A stretch of 61,453 bases of DNA from an uncultured Caulobacteraceae bacterium. Lineage in GTDB: Bacteria > Pseudomonadota > Alphaproteobacteria > Caulobacterales > Caulobacteraceae. The stretch covers positions 1 through 61,453 of the forward strand of contig CAIXWN010000205.1 in NCBI GenBank assembly GCA_903923135.1, in the 5' to 3' direction. Positions 22,302-32,829 of the stretch are shown piece by piece. Position numbers and translations under genes: made by a program. Under the pieces are notes generated by a model. It was not told the DNA's origin and did not search any database. It worked only from the letters and a program-made list of their open reading frames with translations. How positions within the stretch are numbered: the stretch's first letter is position 1; each line of letters starts with the position of its first letter.

Positions 22302-24449
22302 ATGACCTTCCGCCCGCTTCTCATCGCCTTGCTGACAACTGTTTCCGCGAGCGCCGTTTCCGTGGCGACCTGGGCGGACCCGTCGGCCAGAGTCGGTCGC
22401 GTCGCCTACAGCGAGGGCGGCGTTTCGCTCCAGCCGCCGCAATCCGATACCTGGACCTGGGCCGGTCGAAACTATCCCGTGGCCCCAGGCGAAGCCTTCT
22501 GGACTGGTGACGACGGCCGGGTTCAGCTTCAGATCGGCGCGGCGGATGTGCGGGTCGACAGCCAGACCGAACTCGACATCCTCGACCTGGACTACGGCGA
22601 GATGCGGCTTGCCCTGACCCAAGGCTCGGTTGACGTTAGGCTGTGGTCGACGCCGCGGGGCGGGGTGACCTTGGCGACGCCGGCCGGAGATGTTCATCTC
22701 GATGGCCAGGGGCTTTACCGGGTCGACGTCGGCGCTCCGGCGAACGACGGCGCCTATCCGACCGTGGAACTCACTGTGTTCGAGGGCTCGGCCGGGGCCC
22801 CTTCGCCGGACGGCCCCGCCGTGGTGCACCCTGGTCAGTCCGCCGTGATCTACGCAGGCTATGAGCCTCAGATGCAGGACGCGCAGGACGCCGCCATCGA
22901 TGCCTGGGGCTATGACCGCGAGGTCCAGACTCCCTGGCGTCCGGAGAACGACGACGCGGCCGCCATGACCGGCCTGGGCGATCTCTACGCGGCGGGCGAG
23001 TTCGCCACTGAGCCCCAGTATGGCCGGGTGTGGTATCCGCGCGACGTTCCGGCCGACTGGGCCCCCTACCGCGACGGTCACTGGAGCTATGTAGAGCCTT
23101 GGGGATACACCTGGATCGATGATCAACCCTGGGGGTTCGCACCGTTTCACTATGGCCGCTGGGCGCAGATCGATGATCGCTGGGCGTGGATACCCGGCCG
23201 CCAGACCCCCGAGCCCGTCTACGCGCCCGCGCTGGTCGCGTTCCTGGGCGGCGGCGGCTGGAATGTCGGCGGCCGTGCCGCGATCGGATGGGCGCCCCTA
23301 GCGCCGGAAGAGTCCTACCGGCCCGGATATTCGGTCAGCGAGAGCTATCGTCGACGGGTCAATGTCGGCAGCGTCAGGATGGAAGTGTTCGACCACGATC
23401 AGGGTGAGACCCGGCCGTTCCAGGCTTACCGCAACGCCCGCGCCGCCACGATCGTGCCCTCCGCCGCTTTCAGCAACGCCCAGCCGGTTCGCCGCCAGGC
23501 GATCCCTGTGACGATCGAGACGATCGCCCAAGCGCCTCGATCGATCCCGACCAGCCAGCCGCCGCCGACGCCGGAGGCCAGGGGAGGCGGGCGCCGACCC
23601 GATGCCGCCGGTCGCTCCGGCTTCTCGCCGCTGGCGCCAATGCGTCCGCCCGCGGGTCTTCAGGCCGTCCGACAGGCGGTTGTCGCGCCCTCGAACCCGT
23701 CCGGCAGGCCGCCGGCGATCGTCGGCGCAAGGTTCGCCGCTCCGCCGCCTCGGCCGAACGCCGGCTCTGGCGGGGCCGCGCCCCTGTTGGTGGCCCCGGC
23801 GCAATCCCGTCAACCGCGCATCCAGGGACCCCAGATCGGCGCCGGTCCGTCTTCGGGACCGGGTCGCCCTGGGCGCCCCGCCGTCGCCGGGGCGACGTCC
23901 GCCATAGCCCCGGCGCTGCCGTCAGCCGCCGTTCCTGCAAGGCCGACCGCCCATGCACCCGCCGGGCTCGGTGTGGACGCCGCCCGTCGGGCAGATCGGT
24001 TGAACTCACCCGGCGCGTCCCCACCTCCGGCGGCCACCCAGCCCGCCGCGGGCCCGAGCCGGACACCTGGACCGTTCTCCACGCCGCCCACGCTGGCCCG
24101 CGGCCGACCGGTGTCGCCGGACCAGAAGCCTGACGGTCCGTCCAGGGCCCCGAACCCGCGGCCCCCTGCCCTGGCGCCGGACAATTCGCCGCCCGTTCGC
24201 GCCATGGAGGACCGTCAGCCCGCGCCTGCCCCACGAGCATTTCCGCAACCGGATGTCCGGCAGTCTCCACGTGTCAGCCCGCCCCGGGCCGCCGCGGAAC
24301 CGACCGGTGCAAGGGTTCCGCCGGCGACGCCCCAGGTCGAGACCGGCCGCCCGACGGCCTCCGCGCCTCGTGCTCCCGCGCCGGTCAGGACCAGGCCGCC
24401 TGCTGACCGCAAGCATCCGGAAAGCGGGACCGAGACGCCGCAGCCCTAG
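22302..24449 (+). CDS. Exported FecR-domain/DUF6600-type protein with proline-rich C-terminus
   Basis: From ATG 22302 the protein (about 715 residues) starts with a signal peptide MTFRPLLIALLTTVSASAV ending near ATWADPS. Residues 20-190 form a FecR-like domain (VGRVAYSEGGVSLQPP, ALTQGSVDVRLWS, GGVTLATPAGDVHLDGQG). Next come tandem tryptophan-rich repeats of the DUF6600 type: RVWYPRDVPADWAPYRDGHW, YTWIDDQPWGFAPFHYGRW, WAWIPGR. From about residue 430 to the end the chain is disordered, rich in Pro, Ala and Arg. The protein is probably periplasmic or surface bound; its role is unknown. Its antisense frames are long and open because of base composition only. A hairpin covers its stop codon. Confidence 0.85.
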   Translation: MTFRPLLIALLTTVSASAVSVATWADPSARVGRVAYSEGGVSLQPPQSDTWTWAGRNYPVAPGEAFWTGDDGRVQLQIGAADVRVDSQTELDILDLDYGEMRLALTQGSVDVRLWSTPRGGVTLATPAGDVHLDGQGLYRVDVGAPANDGAYPTVELTVFEGSAGAPSPDGPAVVHPGQSAVIYAGYEPQMQDAQDAAIDAWGYDREVQTPWRPENDDAAAMTGLGDLYAAGEFATEPQYGRVWYPRDVPADWAPYRDGHWSYVEPWGYTWIDDQPWGFAPFHYGRWAQIDDRWAWIPGRQTPEPVYAPALVAFLGGGGWNVGGRAAIGWAPLAPEESYRPGYSVSESYRRRVNVGSVRMEVFDHDQGETRPFQAYRNARAATIVPSAAFSNAQPVRRQAIPVTIETIAQAPRSIPTSQPPPTPEARGGGRRPDAAGRSGFSPLAPMRPPAGLQAVRQAVVAPSNPSGRPPAIVGARFAAPPPRPNAGSGGAAPLLVAPAQSRQPRIQGPQIGAGPSSGPGRPGRPAVAGATSAIAPALPSAAVPARPTAHAPAGLGVDAARRADRLNSPGASPPPAATQPAAGPSRTPGPFSTPPTLARGRPVSPDQKPDGPSRAPNPRPPALAPDNSPPVRAMEDRQPAPAPRAFPQPDVRQSPRVSPPRAAAEPTGARVPPATPQVETGRPTASAPRAPAPVRTRPPADRKHPESGTETPQP

Positions 24450-24469
24450 GGGGAGTGGCAGTCTCCCTA
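24447..24469 (+). terminator. Hairpin at the stop codon of the FecR/DUF6600 gene
   Basis: TAGGGGGA (24447-24454) pairs with TCTCCCTA (24462-24469), 8 bp with one G-T, around loop GTGGCAG. There is no T-tract, so termination would be inefficient or Rho-assisted. Confidence 0.35.
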
Positions 24470-24543
24470 GAGGTCGCGGATGCTGTCTCGCGCCGGCTCA
24501 AACTCTGTTAAGCTCGATTCCGCGGACGGGTTGAGGGATTGCG

Positions 24544-25203
24544 GTGGCGGTCGGGAGCGGTGGAACTGTGACGGCCGCGACCGAGCTGAAGAATCTGCAT
24601 GCCCGGCTGCTTCGGGATCATACCCTGCAGTTCGAGTTCAGGGCCGCCAATCCGCTAAAGCCCCTTTCGTGGGAATGGCCTAGCTGGCTGAAAGACCTGG
24701 GTCAGGCGTTCAGTCAGCTATTGGGCGGCGCGCTGCCCTTGCTCAATTGGGTCTTCTGGGCGGGCGTTGGCGCGGCGGTGCTGCTGATGCTGTGGGTGAT
24801 CGCGCGCGAGGTCATGGGCGTACGACTGGCGAAGGCGCGCCGGGAAAAGGCCGGCCGCGCTCGGCCCGCCGACTGGGCGCCGGACGCGCGAAAGGCCCGC
24901 GCCCTACTGGAAAACGCCGACCGGCTTGCGGCTCAGGGCCGGTTCGATCTGGCGGTCCGGCTGATCCTTCACCGCAGCATCGAGGACATCGACGTCAAAC
25001 AGCCCAGGCTGGTGCGCCCGTCGCTGACCGCCCGCGATATAGCGGCGCTGGAGTCTCTGCCGGCGGCCGCCAGGGCCGCCTTCGCCCAGATCGCCGCCAT
25101 CGTCGAGTTCAGCGCCTTTGCCGGCCAGCCTATCGGCGAGCCGGCCTTCACCCGGTGCCGCGCCGCGTACGAGTCGTTCGCCTTTCCGGATATCTGGAGA
25201 TGA
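24544..25203 (+). CDS. DUF4129-type membrane protein
   Basis: GTG 24544 has GAGGGA about 5 nt upstream. The 219-residue protein has one central transmembrane segment (about residues 64-85, WVFWAGVGAAVLLMLWVIA). A C-terminal cytoplasmic helical domain follows (ALLENADRLAAQGRFDLAVR, LTARDIAALESLP, FTRCRAAYESF), matching the DUF4129 pattern. Such domains are regularly encoded beside MoxR, DUF58 and DUF4350 proteins, where they replace the transglutaminase-linked C-terminal part. It is the first gene of a six-gene operon; its stop overlaps the next ATG by 4 nt. Confidence 0.85.
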   Translation: MAVGSGGTVTAATELKNLHARLLRDHTLQFEFRAANPLKPLSWEWPSWLKDLGQAFSQLLGGALPLLNWVFWAGVGAAVLLMLWVIAREVMGVRLAKARREKAGRARPADWAPDARKARALLENADRLAAQGRFDLAVRLILHRSIEDIDVKQPRLVRPSLTARDIAALESLPAAARAAFAQIAAIVEFSAFAGQPIGEPAFTRCRAAYESFAFPDIWR

Positions 25204-26500
25204 CCGCCGTGACGGCGTCTCCAGGCGCTGAGGTCCCGTCTCGCCTGCTATCGCCCCTGGCCGCGGCGCTGATGGCGCTTGTGGGCGTGTTCGCCTTCAG
25301 CGCTTTGATTGTCCTGTTCGCCTATGCGCCGGATCTGAGGAGCGGAGACGATGGCGCCGCCCAGCCGCTGTCCCGGTCCGCCATCGGTTTCGCCGGCCTG
25401 GTCGAAGCCCTCCGGCTATCGGGAGAGCCGGTGGTGATCAACCGGGCTCCTCTGCAGGCCGGACGTCAGAGCGGTCTGCTCATTGTCACGCCAACACCCT
25501 CCACTGATCTGGGAGCCATCGAGGCCCTGACCTTCGACGGTCCGGTCCTGGTGGTTGCGCCCAAGTGGCTCACCGGCCCCGACCCGCGGCGGCGCGGCTG
25601 GGTGAAAAAGGCGGGTCTCATCGATTTCGGCGACGGCCCTGGAAAGTCACTCTGGAGCCGCCTTGGTCTCGCCCGCCGTCGGGAGGTGAGCCGACCGGTA
25701 CTACAGGGCCTGGGCGATCCCTATCCCAAGGGCATGACCCTACGCGCGGGGCCGACCGCGTCACTGCAGACCCTGGCCGCGCCGGGGTGGGCGCCGGTTA
25801 TCCGCGATGAGACCGGCCGGATAGTCATGGCCCAGGCGCCAAACAAGCGGCTGTTCGTTCTGGCCGATCCTGATTTGCTGAACACCCAGGGCGTCGCCGA
25901 CATCGACACATTGGCGACCGCCCTTTCGCTCGTGCGCGGGCTGCGCTCGGGCGATGGACCGATGATTTTCGACGTCAGGCTGAACGGGTTGGGCCGTGAG
26001 CGAAGCGTGCTGCGCCTGCTGTTCGACCCGCCCTTCCTGGCTGTGACCCTGTGCCTCTCGGCCGCGGCCGGGCTGGCGGGCTTTCAGGCGTTCTGCCGGT
26101 TCGGCGCGCCGCGCTCGAGCGGTCGCGTGATCGCGCTGGGCAAGACCGCGCTTGTGGACAACACCGCCGCTCTAATCCGGTTGGCCGGCCGGGAGCCCCG
26201 CATGGGCGGCCGCTATGCGGACCTGACGGCCGCACTCGCCGCGCGGTCGGTCGGCGCGCCGCGCGGACTGGGTGGGGATGCGCTGGTGGCCGTCCTGGAT
26301 CGCCTGAGCGCCGCGCGCCGCCTTCCGGAGACACTGTCGGAACTCAGCATTGAGGCCCGGCTGGCTCTGACCACGCCGCGCCTCGGCCAGGCGGCCTTGC
26401 GCCTCTACCGATGGCGCTTGGCGATGACCGGCCGGCGCGCCGGCCCGACAGACTCTCCCGACGCCGCCGCAGACAGCGGCCTTCCCCCAACCCCAGCCCC

Positions 26501-26504
<4 letters not shown>
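25200..26504 (+). CDS. DUF4350-type membrane protein
   Basis: ATG 25200 overlaps the upstream stop (ATGA). The 434-residue product has an N-terminal transmembrane helix ([20 protein letters not shown]), a long extracytoplasmic or cytoplasmic alpha/beta domain with a Rossmann-like series ([56 protein letters not shown]) and a second transmembrane segment near residue 290 ([17 protein letters not shown]). This is the DUF4350 layout. A longer frame beginning at 24747 in the same register is only an upstream extension through the preceding gene. The next gene starts 4 nt inside its stop. Confidence 0.85.
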
Positions 26505-27465
<961 letters not shown>

Positions 27466-27469
<4 letters not shown>

Positions 27470-28776
27470 TCTACCCGACGGCCCGCGCTGTCATTCTGGC
27501 GGCCATCGGCGCCCCGGTGGCGTTGCTGATCGGGCTGATCGCGCCGGGATACTGGGTCGTCGGCGGAGCATGGCTCGCGTTGCTTCTCGGCCTCGGACTG
27601 GTCGACGCCCTCCTCGGGCCAGGCCGCGCCGCGGCGGCGGTCTTTCTTGAGGCCCCGCCCACCACGGGTGTGGGGGTTAGTGGAAATCTTGTGGTGCGCG
27701 CCCGTTTCGACGCCGCCCCGCCCCCCGCCGCCGAGGTCGCCATCGAGACCAACGCCAAACTGTCCGCCGTTCCGGCCCTGGGCGTCATGCCGTTCGAAAA
27801 CGGGGAGGGGATCGCTCGCTTCGAGCTTACGCCGACGCGCCGGGGCGTCGGCGAAATTTCCACAATTTGGTTGCGCTGGCGCGGGGTTCTGGGGCTGGTC
27901 TGGAAGCAGCTTCGAGAAACGCCTCGCCGGCAACTGCTGGTCACTCCCGACATCCACGGCGTCAAGGCGACAGCGATCCGGCTGTTCTCGCGTGACGCCC
28001 AGTTTGGTCTCAAGGTACAGCTGGAGACCGGAGAAGGGTCGGAATTCCACGCCCTGCGCGAGGTGAATGGCGGCGCCGATCCCCGGACGATCGACTGGAA
28101 ACAGTCGGCCCGGCACGGCGTGCTTCTGGGTAAGGAGTTCCGCGTCGAGCGCAACCATCCGGTGGTCTTCGCCATCGATACCGGCCGCACCATGTGTGAA
28201 CCGCTTCTCGGGCAGCCTCGGCTCGACCGAGCCATCAACGCTTCCCTGCTGCTGGCCTATGTGTGCCTGAAGACGGGCGACATGGTCGCCGCCTACGGTT
28301 TCGACGCCCGGCCGGGAGGGTTCTCTGGCATCGTGGCTGGGACGGCGGGTTTCCCGCGTCTGCAAAGGCATCTCGCCGGTCTCGAGTACTCCGATGCGGA
28401 GACCAACTTCACCCTGGGCCTCACCCAGCTGGGCGTGGCGCTGAAGCGGCGCTCCCTCGTCGTGGTGTTCACCGATTTTGCCGACGCCACCAGCGCCGAG
28501 CTCATGGTCGAGAACCTGACGCGGCTGTTGCGGCGCCATGTCGTTGTGTTCGTGGCCATGCGCGACGAGGAGCTTGAGGCGATCGCCGCCGCCGAGCCGG
28601 TGTCGGCCGAGACGGTGTCTCGGGCGGTGACCGCCCATGCGCTCATGCGAAGTCGCGACCTAGTCATCGCCCGACTCTCGCGGCTGGGCGTGCGCATCGT
28701 CGACGCCCCCGCGGCGCGGATCGGCGCCCAGCTGATCGCCACCTATCTAGACCTCAAGCGATCGGACGCGGTGTGA
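27466..28776 (+). CDS. DUF58 family protein (VWA-like)
   Basis: GTG 27466 overlaps the MoxR stop by 4 nt. The 436-residue protein has two N-terminal transmembrane helices ([35 protein letters not shown]), an immunoglobulin-like region with [13 protein letters not shown], and the DUF58 signature [20 protein letters not shown]. Immediately after lies [11 protein letters not shown], a DxGxT metal-site-like motif of a von Willebrand A fold, then VVVFTDFAD. Members are thought to be substrates or adaptors of MoxR ATPases. It is co-translated with MoxR and the SpoIIM-like gene. Confidence 0.92.
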
Positions 28777-29765
28777 GCGGTCCCGAGCTTCGCAGCCATC
28801 GATTCCGCCTTGAACGCGAGGCCGACTGGCGGCGGCTGGAAGCCCTGCTGGCGAAGGCCGAGCGCGACCGCGCCAGCGCGCTCACCGAGGACGAGCTGAT
28901 CGCCCTGCCGCTGCTCTACCGCGCGGCTGTGTCGTCGCTGTCGGTGGCCAGGGCCACATCTCTTGACAGCGGCCTGATCGGCTACCTCGAAGCCCTGACG
29001 ACCCGGGCCTACTTCTTCGTCTATGGAGCCCGGACCCGTCTGCGTGATCGCCTGGCGCGGTTCTTTCGCGTGGACTGGCCGGCCGCGGTCCGGTCGCTCT
29101 GGCGCGAGACGGCGATCTCGACCCTGATCCTCATCGTGGCCGCGTTCGTCGGCTACGTTCTGGTAGCGCAGGACGCCGACTGGTACGGCTCGATCATGCC
29201 TGCCGAGATGACCCAGGGGCGCGATCCGACTGCTCCCACCGCCTTCCTGAAGTCGATCATCTACGACGCGCATGACAAGCAGCACCTGTCGGCCTTCGCC
29301 ACCTTCCTGTTCACCCACAACGCCCAGATCGCCATCCTGGCCTTTGCCCTGGGCTTCGCGTTCTGCGCGCCGACCGCCCTGCTGGTGGCCCAGAACGGCC
29401 TCAGCCTCGGGGCGCTGATGGCGCTGTACGCCTCGCGTGGGCTCGGCTGGCCGCTCGGCGGCTGGCTGGTCATTCATGGGGCGACCGAGATGTTCGCCAC
29501 CATCCTGGCGGGCGCGGCCGGGTTCCGGATCGGCTGGGCGGTGATGTTCCCGGGTGACCGTTCGCGACTGGACGCCCTGGCCGACGCCGGCCGCACATCG
29601 GGCGCGGCCATGGGTGGGGTCATCGTCATGCTGGTCGTGGCCGGCCTGCTCGAGGGCTTCGGCCGGCAATTGATCCAGATCGACGCCGTGCGCTGGGCGA
29701 TCGGCGGCGCCACCCTGACCGTGTGGCTCGCCTATTTCTATCTGCCGCGCCGGTCCTTCGGCTGA
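28773..29765 (+). CDS. SpoIIM-like (stage II sporulation protein M superfamily) membrane protein
   Basis: GTG 28773 overlaps the DUF58 stop by 4 nt. The 330-residue protein starts with a soluble helical region (ERDRASALTEDELIALPLLY). Five or so transmembrane helices follow, among them ISTLILIVAAFVGYVLVAQ, IAILAFALGFAFCAPTALLV and GVIVMLVVAGLLEGFGRQL. The conserved patch NGLSLGALMALYASRG and HGATEMFATILAGAAGFRIG is the hallmark of the SpoIIM/DUF95 superfamily. In non-sporulating bacteria these genes accompany RDD and MoxR genes. Exact function unknown. It overlaps the RDD gene by one base. Confidence 0.9.
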   Translation: MSGPELRSHRFRLEREADWRRLEALLAKAERDRASALTEDELIALPLLYRAAVSSLSVARATSLDSGLIGYLEALTTRAYFFVYGARTRLRDRLARFFRVDWPAAVRSLWRETAISTLILIVAAFVGYVLVAQDADWYGSIMPAEMTQGRDPTAPTAFLKSIIYDAHDKQHLSAFATFLFTHNAQIAILAFALGFAFCAPTALLVAQNGLSLGALMALYASRGLGWPLGGWLVIHGATEMFATILAGAAGFRIGWAVMFPGDRSRLDALADAGRTSGAAMGGVIVMLVVAGLLEGFGRQLIQIDAVRWAIGGATLTVWLAYFYLPRRSFG

Positions 29766-30658
29766 TGGCTGCGCGGACACGCCTCGCGTCACCCGTCGCG
29801 GCGCCGGCGCGGTTCCAGCGCCGCCTGGTCACTCCCGAAGGGCTGGATCTGCGCCTCACGCTGGCCTCCGCCGGCGAACGGGCGACCGCCTACCTTCTTG
29901 ACCTGCTGATCATGCTCGGGGCCCTGGTCATTCTGGGCCTTCTGGTCCTGGCCGCGGGCCTCGGCTCCGGGGAGGGCAATCGAGACGTGGTGCTGATCAT
30001 CGGGCTGCTCGGATGGTTCTTCCTGCGAAACGGCTATTTCGTGCTCTTCGAGCTCAGCAGCCGGGCCGCCACGCCCGGCAAGCGGGCCCTGGGCCTGCGG
30101 GTGGTCGCACGGGACGGCGGACGGCTCACCACCGAGGCGGTGTTCGTTCGTAACGCCATGCGGGAGATCGAGGTCTTCCTGCCTTTGGGCGTCCTGGGCA
30201 TGTCGTTGGCCGCGGGCGACGCCGTAGACGGCGTCATGGTCATTCTAGGCCTGTTGTGGTCGGGCGCCTTTCTGCTCTTCCCGCTGTTCAACAGAGATCG
30301 CCTGCGGGTTGGCGACCTCGTCGCCGGAACCTGGGTGGTGAGGAGCCCCCGCGTGGCCCTGCTTCCGGATCTGGCGCAGGACGCGTCCAGGGTGCTGCCG
30401 CGGTTCGCCTTCACCGCCGAACAGTCAGGCGCCTATGGCGTCAAGGAACTGTCGATTCTCGAGGAAGTGCTGCGTCGGCGGGACCCGCGGGCCATGGCCG
30501 CGGTGGCCGGGCGTATCCGGGCCCGGATCGCCTTCAGCCAGCCGTCGGGCGAGACGGACCAGGCGTTTCTGGAGGCGTTCTACGCCGCCCTGCGCGCGCG
30601 GCTTGAACACCGTCTGCTGTTCGGCCACCGGCGGGCAGACAAGTTCGACAAGGCCTAG
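29765..30658 (+). CDS. RDD family membrane protein
   Basis: ATG 29765 shares one base with the preceding stop (TGATG); 297 residues result. The RDD domain begins RLTLASAGERATAYLLDLLI, with the family Arg and Asp residues. Two further helices follow (IIGLLGWFFLRNGYFVLFEL, then VDGVMVILGLLWSGAFLLFP), with the conserved TPGKRALGLRVV segment between them. A cytoplasmic helical C-terminus follows. RDD proteins are proposed transport or ion-exchange proteins, but here the constant partnership with SpoIIM-like and MoxR genes is more informative. It is the last gene of the operon. Confidence 0.9.
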   Translation: MAARTRLASPVAAPARFQRRLVTPEGLDLRLTLASAGERATAYLLDLLIMLGALVILGLLVLAAGLGSGEGNRDVVLIIGLLGWFFLRNGYFVLFELSSRAATPGKRALGLRVVARDGGRLTTEAVFVRNAMREIEVFLPLGVLGMSLAAGDAVDGVMVILGLLWSGAFLLFPLFNRDRLRVGDLVAGTWVVRSPRVALLPDLAQDASRVLPRFAFTAEQSGAYGVKELSILEEVLRRRDPRAMAAVAGRIRARIAFSQPSGETDQAFLEAFYAALRARLEHRLLFGHRRADKFDKA

Positions 30659-30712
30659 GGGGCCGGGCGCGAGGCTTGGGAGCCGGATCCGGAAGCCGGT
30701 TCGCGGCGCGTT

Positions 30713-31468
30713 TCAGTCGAACGCCGCCGCCAGAGCTTCGATTCCAACGCCCTCCTTGATCGTGCGAAGTTCGAAATAGACCGAGGCGACGCCGGCGGCG
30801 CTGATCAGGGCCGAGAATGACTGGGTTATGGGTGCGATCACCAGGCTGGCCAGGACACTGTCAGACCCCCGGGTGACCGTTGTCAGCGCAAGAGGAACCG
30901 AGAGCGTCGCCGCCTGCACCGCGCCTGCAATAAGGGCGTTCAACAGGACGAGCAGCAGAATCGCCCAGCGGTGTCCGCGCGTCAGCTCGCCGCTGCGTCC
31001 CAGGGAGTCGAACACGCCGCGGCCCTCCACCACCCGCACCGGGGCCGAGACGCACAGCGTCAGGGCGATGATCACCCCTGGAATGATGAACAGCACGAAG
31101 CCGGCGAAGCTGGCCACGGTGGTGGCGATGGTCACGCCGATCAGTGGCAGGACATGGCGCACGGCGGTGTTGAGGCAGTCGCCGATGGTGGCGGGCCGGC
31201 CGTTCAGGTCGCTGACAGTTCCATGGATCAACGCGGCCTGGAGCAGGGTGCTGGTGAATGGGACCAGCAGCAGACCCAGCAGAGGTCCCCCTGCGGTGGC
31301 GCCGAAGGGCCCTGACAGGCCCAGCGCGGCGCTGCCGGCCAGAACCGCGGGCAGTCCGCTGAGCGTCAGGGCGAGGATCGCCAGCACCCGGAAATTCCGA
31401 CTGAGCACGCCGGCCATCCGCGACAGCACGCGGGCGACCTCGAAGCGTTCCGTCAGGGTGTAGCTCAT
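30713..31468 (-). CDS. Polytopic membrane protein (YciC/GDPD membrane-domain-like)
   Basis: ATG 31468 has GAGGAG 6 nt upstream; upstream in-frame sequence is not coding in character. The 251-residue product has about six hydrophobic helices, for example VLAILALTLSGLPAVLAGSA, VASFAGFVLFIIPGVIIALT and WAILLLVLLNALIAGAVQAA, plus the segment FDSLGRSGELTRGHRW between helices 4 and 5. This repeated pattern of glycine/proline kinks and a conserved SxxLTRGHRW is typical of YciC-like and glycerophosphodiesterase membrane-domain proteins. Function unknown. The gene lies 25 bp after the PLP-enzyme gene on the same strand and is convergent with the RDD gene. Confidence 0.78.
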   Translation of the reverse strand: MSYTLTERFEVARVLSRMAGVLSRNFRVLAILALTLSGLPAVLAGSAALGLSGPFGATAGGPLLGLLLVPFTSTLLQAALIHGTVSDLNGRPATIGDCLNTAVRHVLPLIGVTIATTVASFAGFVLFIIPGVIIALTLCVSAPVRVVEGRGVFDSLGRSGELTRGHRWAILLLVLLNALIAGAVQAATLSVPLALTTVTRGSDSVLASLVIAPITQSFSALISAAGVASVYFELRTIKEGVGIEALAAAFD

Positions 31469-31493
31469 TGTCTCCTCGCCGCGTTGTCCGGGG

Positions 31494-32624
31494 TCAGGCC
31501 GACCGGCCGCGCGCCTCAATGGGCCAGATGCCAACCAGGGTGTCGCCCCTGACCACATGGTAGGCCTCATACAGGTTGACCGTGGGGTCGCAGTGCGGGG
31601 CCGCGAATGTGACCACCTCGCCCAGGGCCGGCGGCGGCTGGCCGGACGGCGGAACCACGCAACCGTGTTCGTCACCCATGAAGTGATAGACCGCGCCAGC
31701 GACCGCGCCAGCCAGGATCGGCGGGGCGCCGGCCTCGGTGGCGAAGGCCTTGAAGCCCGCGTCCACCGTAACCAGAAAGCCGTGGTTGGCGCTGATCACC
31801 CTGGCGTCGACGAGAAGGGCGGTCTCGAAGGCCGCACCGGTCTCCGCCGTCAACTGGCAGTCGGCATACTGGCGGTCCATGAAGATGTAAGAGCCGACCT
31901 GCAGCTCGGTGAGCACGCCCAGTTGCGCGTCGATCGCGTGGCTGCCGGTGCCGCCGCCAGTCACCAGGGCAGGGGCCAGCCCCGCCTCGGAGAGGCGGGC
32001 GACGACGTCTGCGAGGTAGGCGGTGCGCTCTGTCAGGGCCGCCTGACGGTCCGCGAAATTTTCGATGTGCTGCTGACCGCCACAGTAGAACTGCACGCCG
32101 CCGAAGGTGAGGTTCGGCGCCGCGTCGATCCGGCGCGCCAGGGCCACCGCGGCGTCCGCGTTGGCCACTCCCGTTCGATGAATGCCGGGGTCGATGTCCA
32201 CCAGCAGGGTCAGGTTCGCACCGGTCCGGGCGAGCGCGTCGACCGCATCCGGGTGGTCCGTGGTGGCCATCAGGCCCTGCGAACGCGAGGCCAGGGCGAC
32301 GAGCCGTTCAACCCCTGCTGGGCCGACGACGGGCGAGGTGATCAGGATGTTGTCGATCCCGGCGGCGCTCAGGGCCTCGGCCTCGCCGAGCTTGGCGCAG
32401 CAGACGCCCACGGCGCCTGCCTCGATCTGCCTTCGGGCGATCTCGGCGCATTTGTGCGTCTTGGCGTGCGGACGCAGGCGCAGCCCCGCCGCAGAGGCGA
32501 AGGCGGCCATGGCGGCGATGTTGCGCTCGAGGGCGTCCACTTCCACGATCAGGGCCGGGGTGTTCAGAGACGCACGGGAGCCCTGTCGGCCGATCAGGTG
32601 CTGATGAAGGGTTAGAGCCTGCAT
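31494..32624 (-). CDS. D-threonine aldolase/D-serine dehydratase-type PLP enzyme (DSD1 family)
   Basis: The 376-residue protein has the alanine-racemase-like TIM-barrel N-terminal domain. The PLP lysine is K55 in LRPHAKTHKCAE. Barrel strands are readable in GVCCAKLGEAEALSAAGIDN, LTLLVDIDPGIHRTGV and GVQFYCGGQQH. The C-terminal beta domain carries the metal-binding motif FMGDEHGCV with the His and Cys that bind zinc or manganese in D-serine dehydratase and D-threonine aldolase. Either D-threonine aldol cleavage or D-serine deamination is possible. Start ATG 32624 with a weak GAGAG site. It may form a two-gene unit with the membrane protein downstream. Confidence 0.92.
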   Translation of the reverse strand: MQALTLHQHLIGRQGSRASLNTPALIVEVDALERNIAAMAAFASAAGLRLRPHAKTHKCAEIARRQIEAGAVGVCCAKLGEAEALSAAGIDNILITSPVVGPAGVERLVALASRSQGLMATTDHPDAVDALARTGANLTLLVDIDPGIHRTGVANADAAVALARRIDAAPNLTFGGVQFYCGGQQHIENFADRQAALTERTAYLADVVARLSEAGLAPALVTGGGTGSHAIDAQLGVLTELQVGSYIFMDRQYADCQLTAETGAAFETALLVDARVISANHGFLVTVDAGFKAFATEAGAPPILAGAVAGAVYHFMGDEHGCVVPPSGQPPPALGEVVTFAAPHCDPTVNLYEAYHVVRGDTLVGIWPIEARGRSA

Positions 32625-32829
32625 TCCGGTCTCTCAGGGAGCAAAGGTTGAGCGTTCATGCGGGCGACTGTTCATCACCTCGTCGTCCGGGTCCACCTGT
32701 TTCACCACACCGCAAGGGTGTCCGGTCGACCGATCGTGCAGTCGATCTGGAGGCTTTCCTCCCCCGATCCGAGGGTTTAGGTCTGCAGGCTAGCGGTCCG
32801 GGATGGCGCCGCGGCGGGCAGAGGTCCTG

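Noticed and set aside
24747-25199. Upstream extension of the DUF4350 frame through the DUF4129 gene
   Set aside because: Arginine/glycine-rich sequence antagonistic to a well-supported gene; ATG 25200 with ATGA overlap is the natural start.
32625-32829. Regulatory RNA or promoter in the 205-bp divergent gap
   Set aside because: Only a weak 5-bp hairpin (ACACC/GGTGT, near 32706-32721) is visible; nothing more can be supported.
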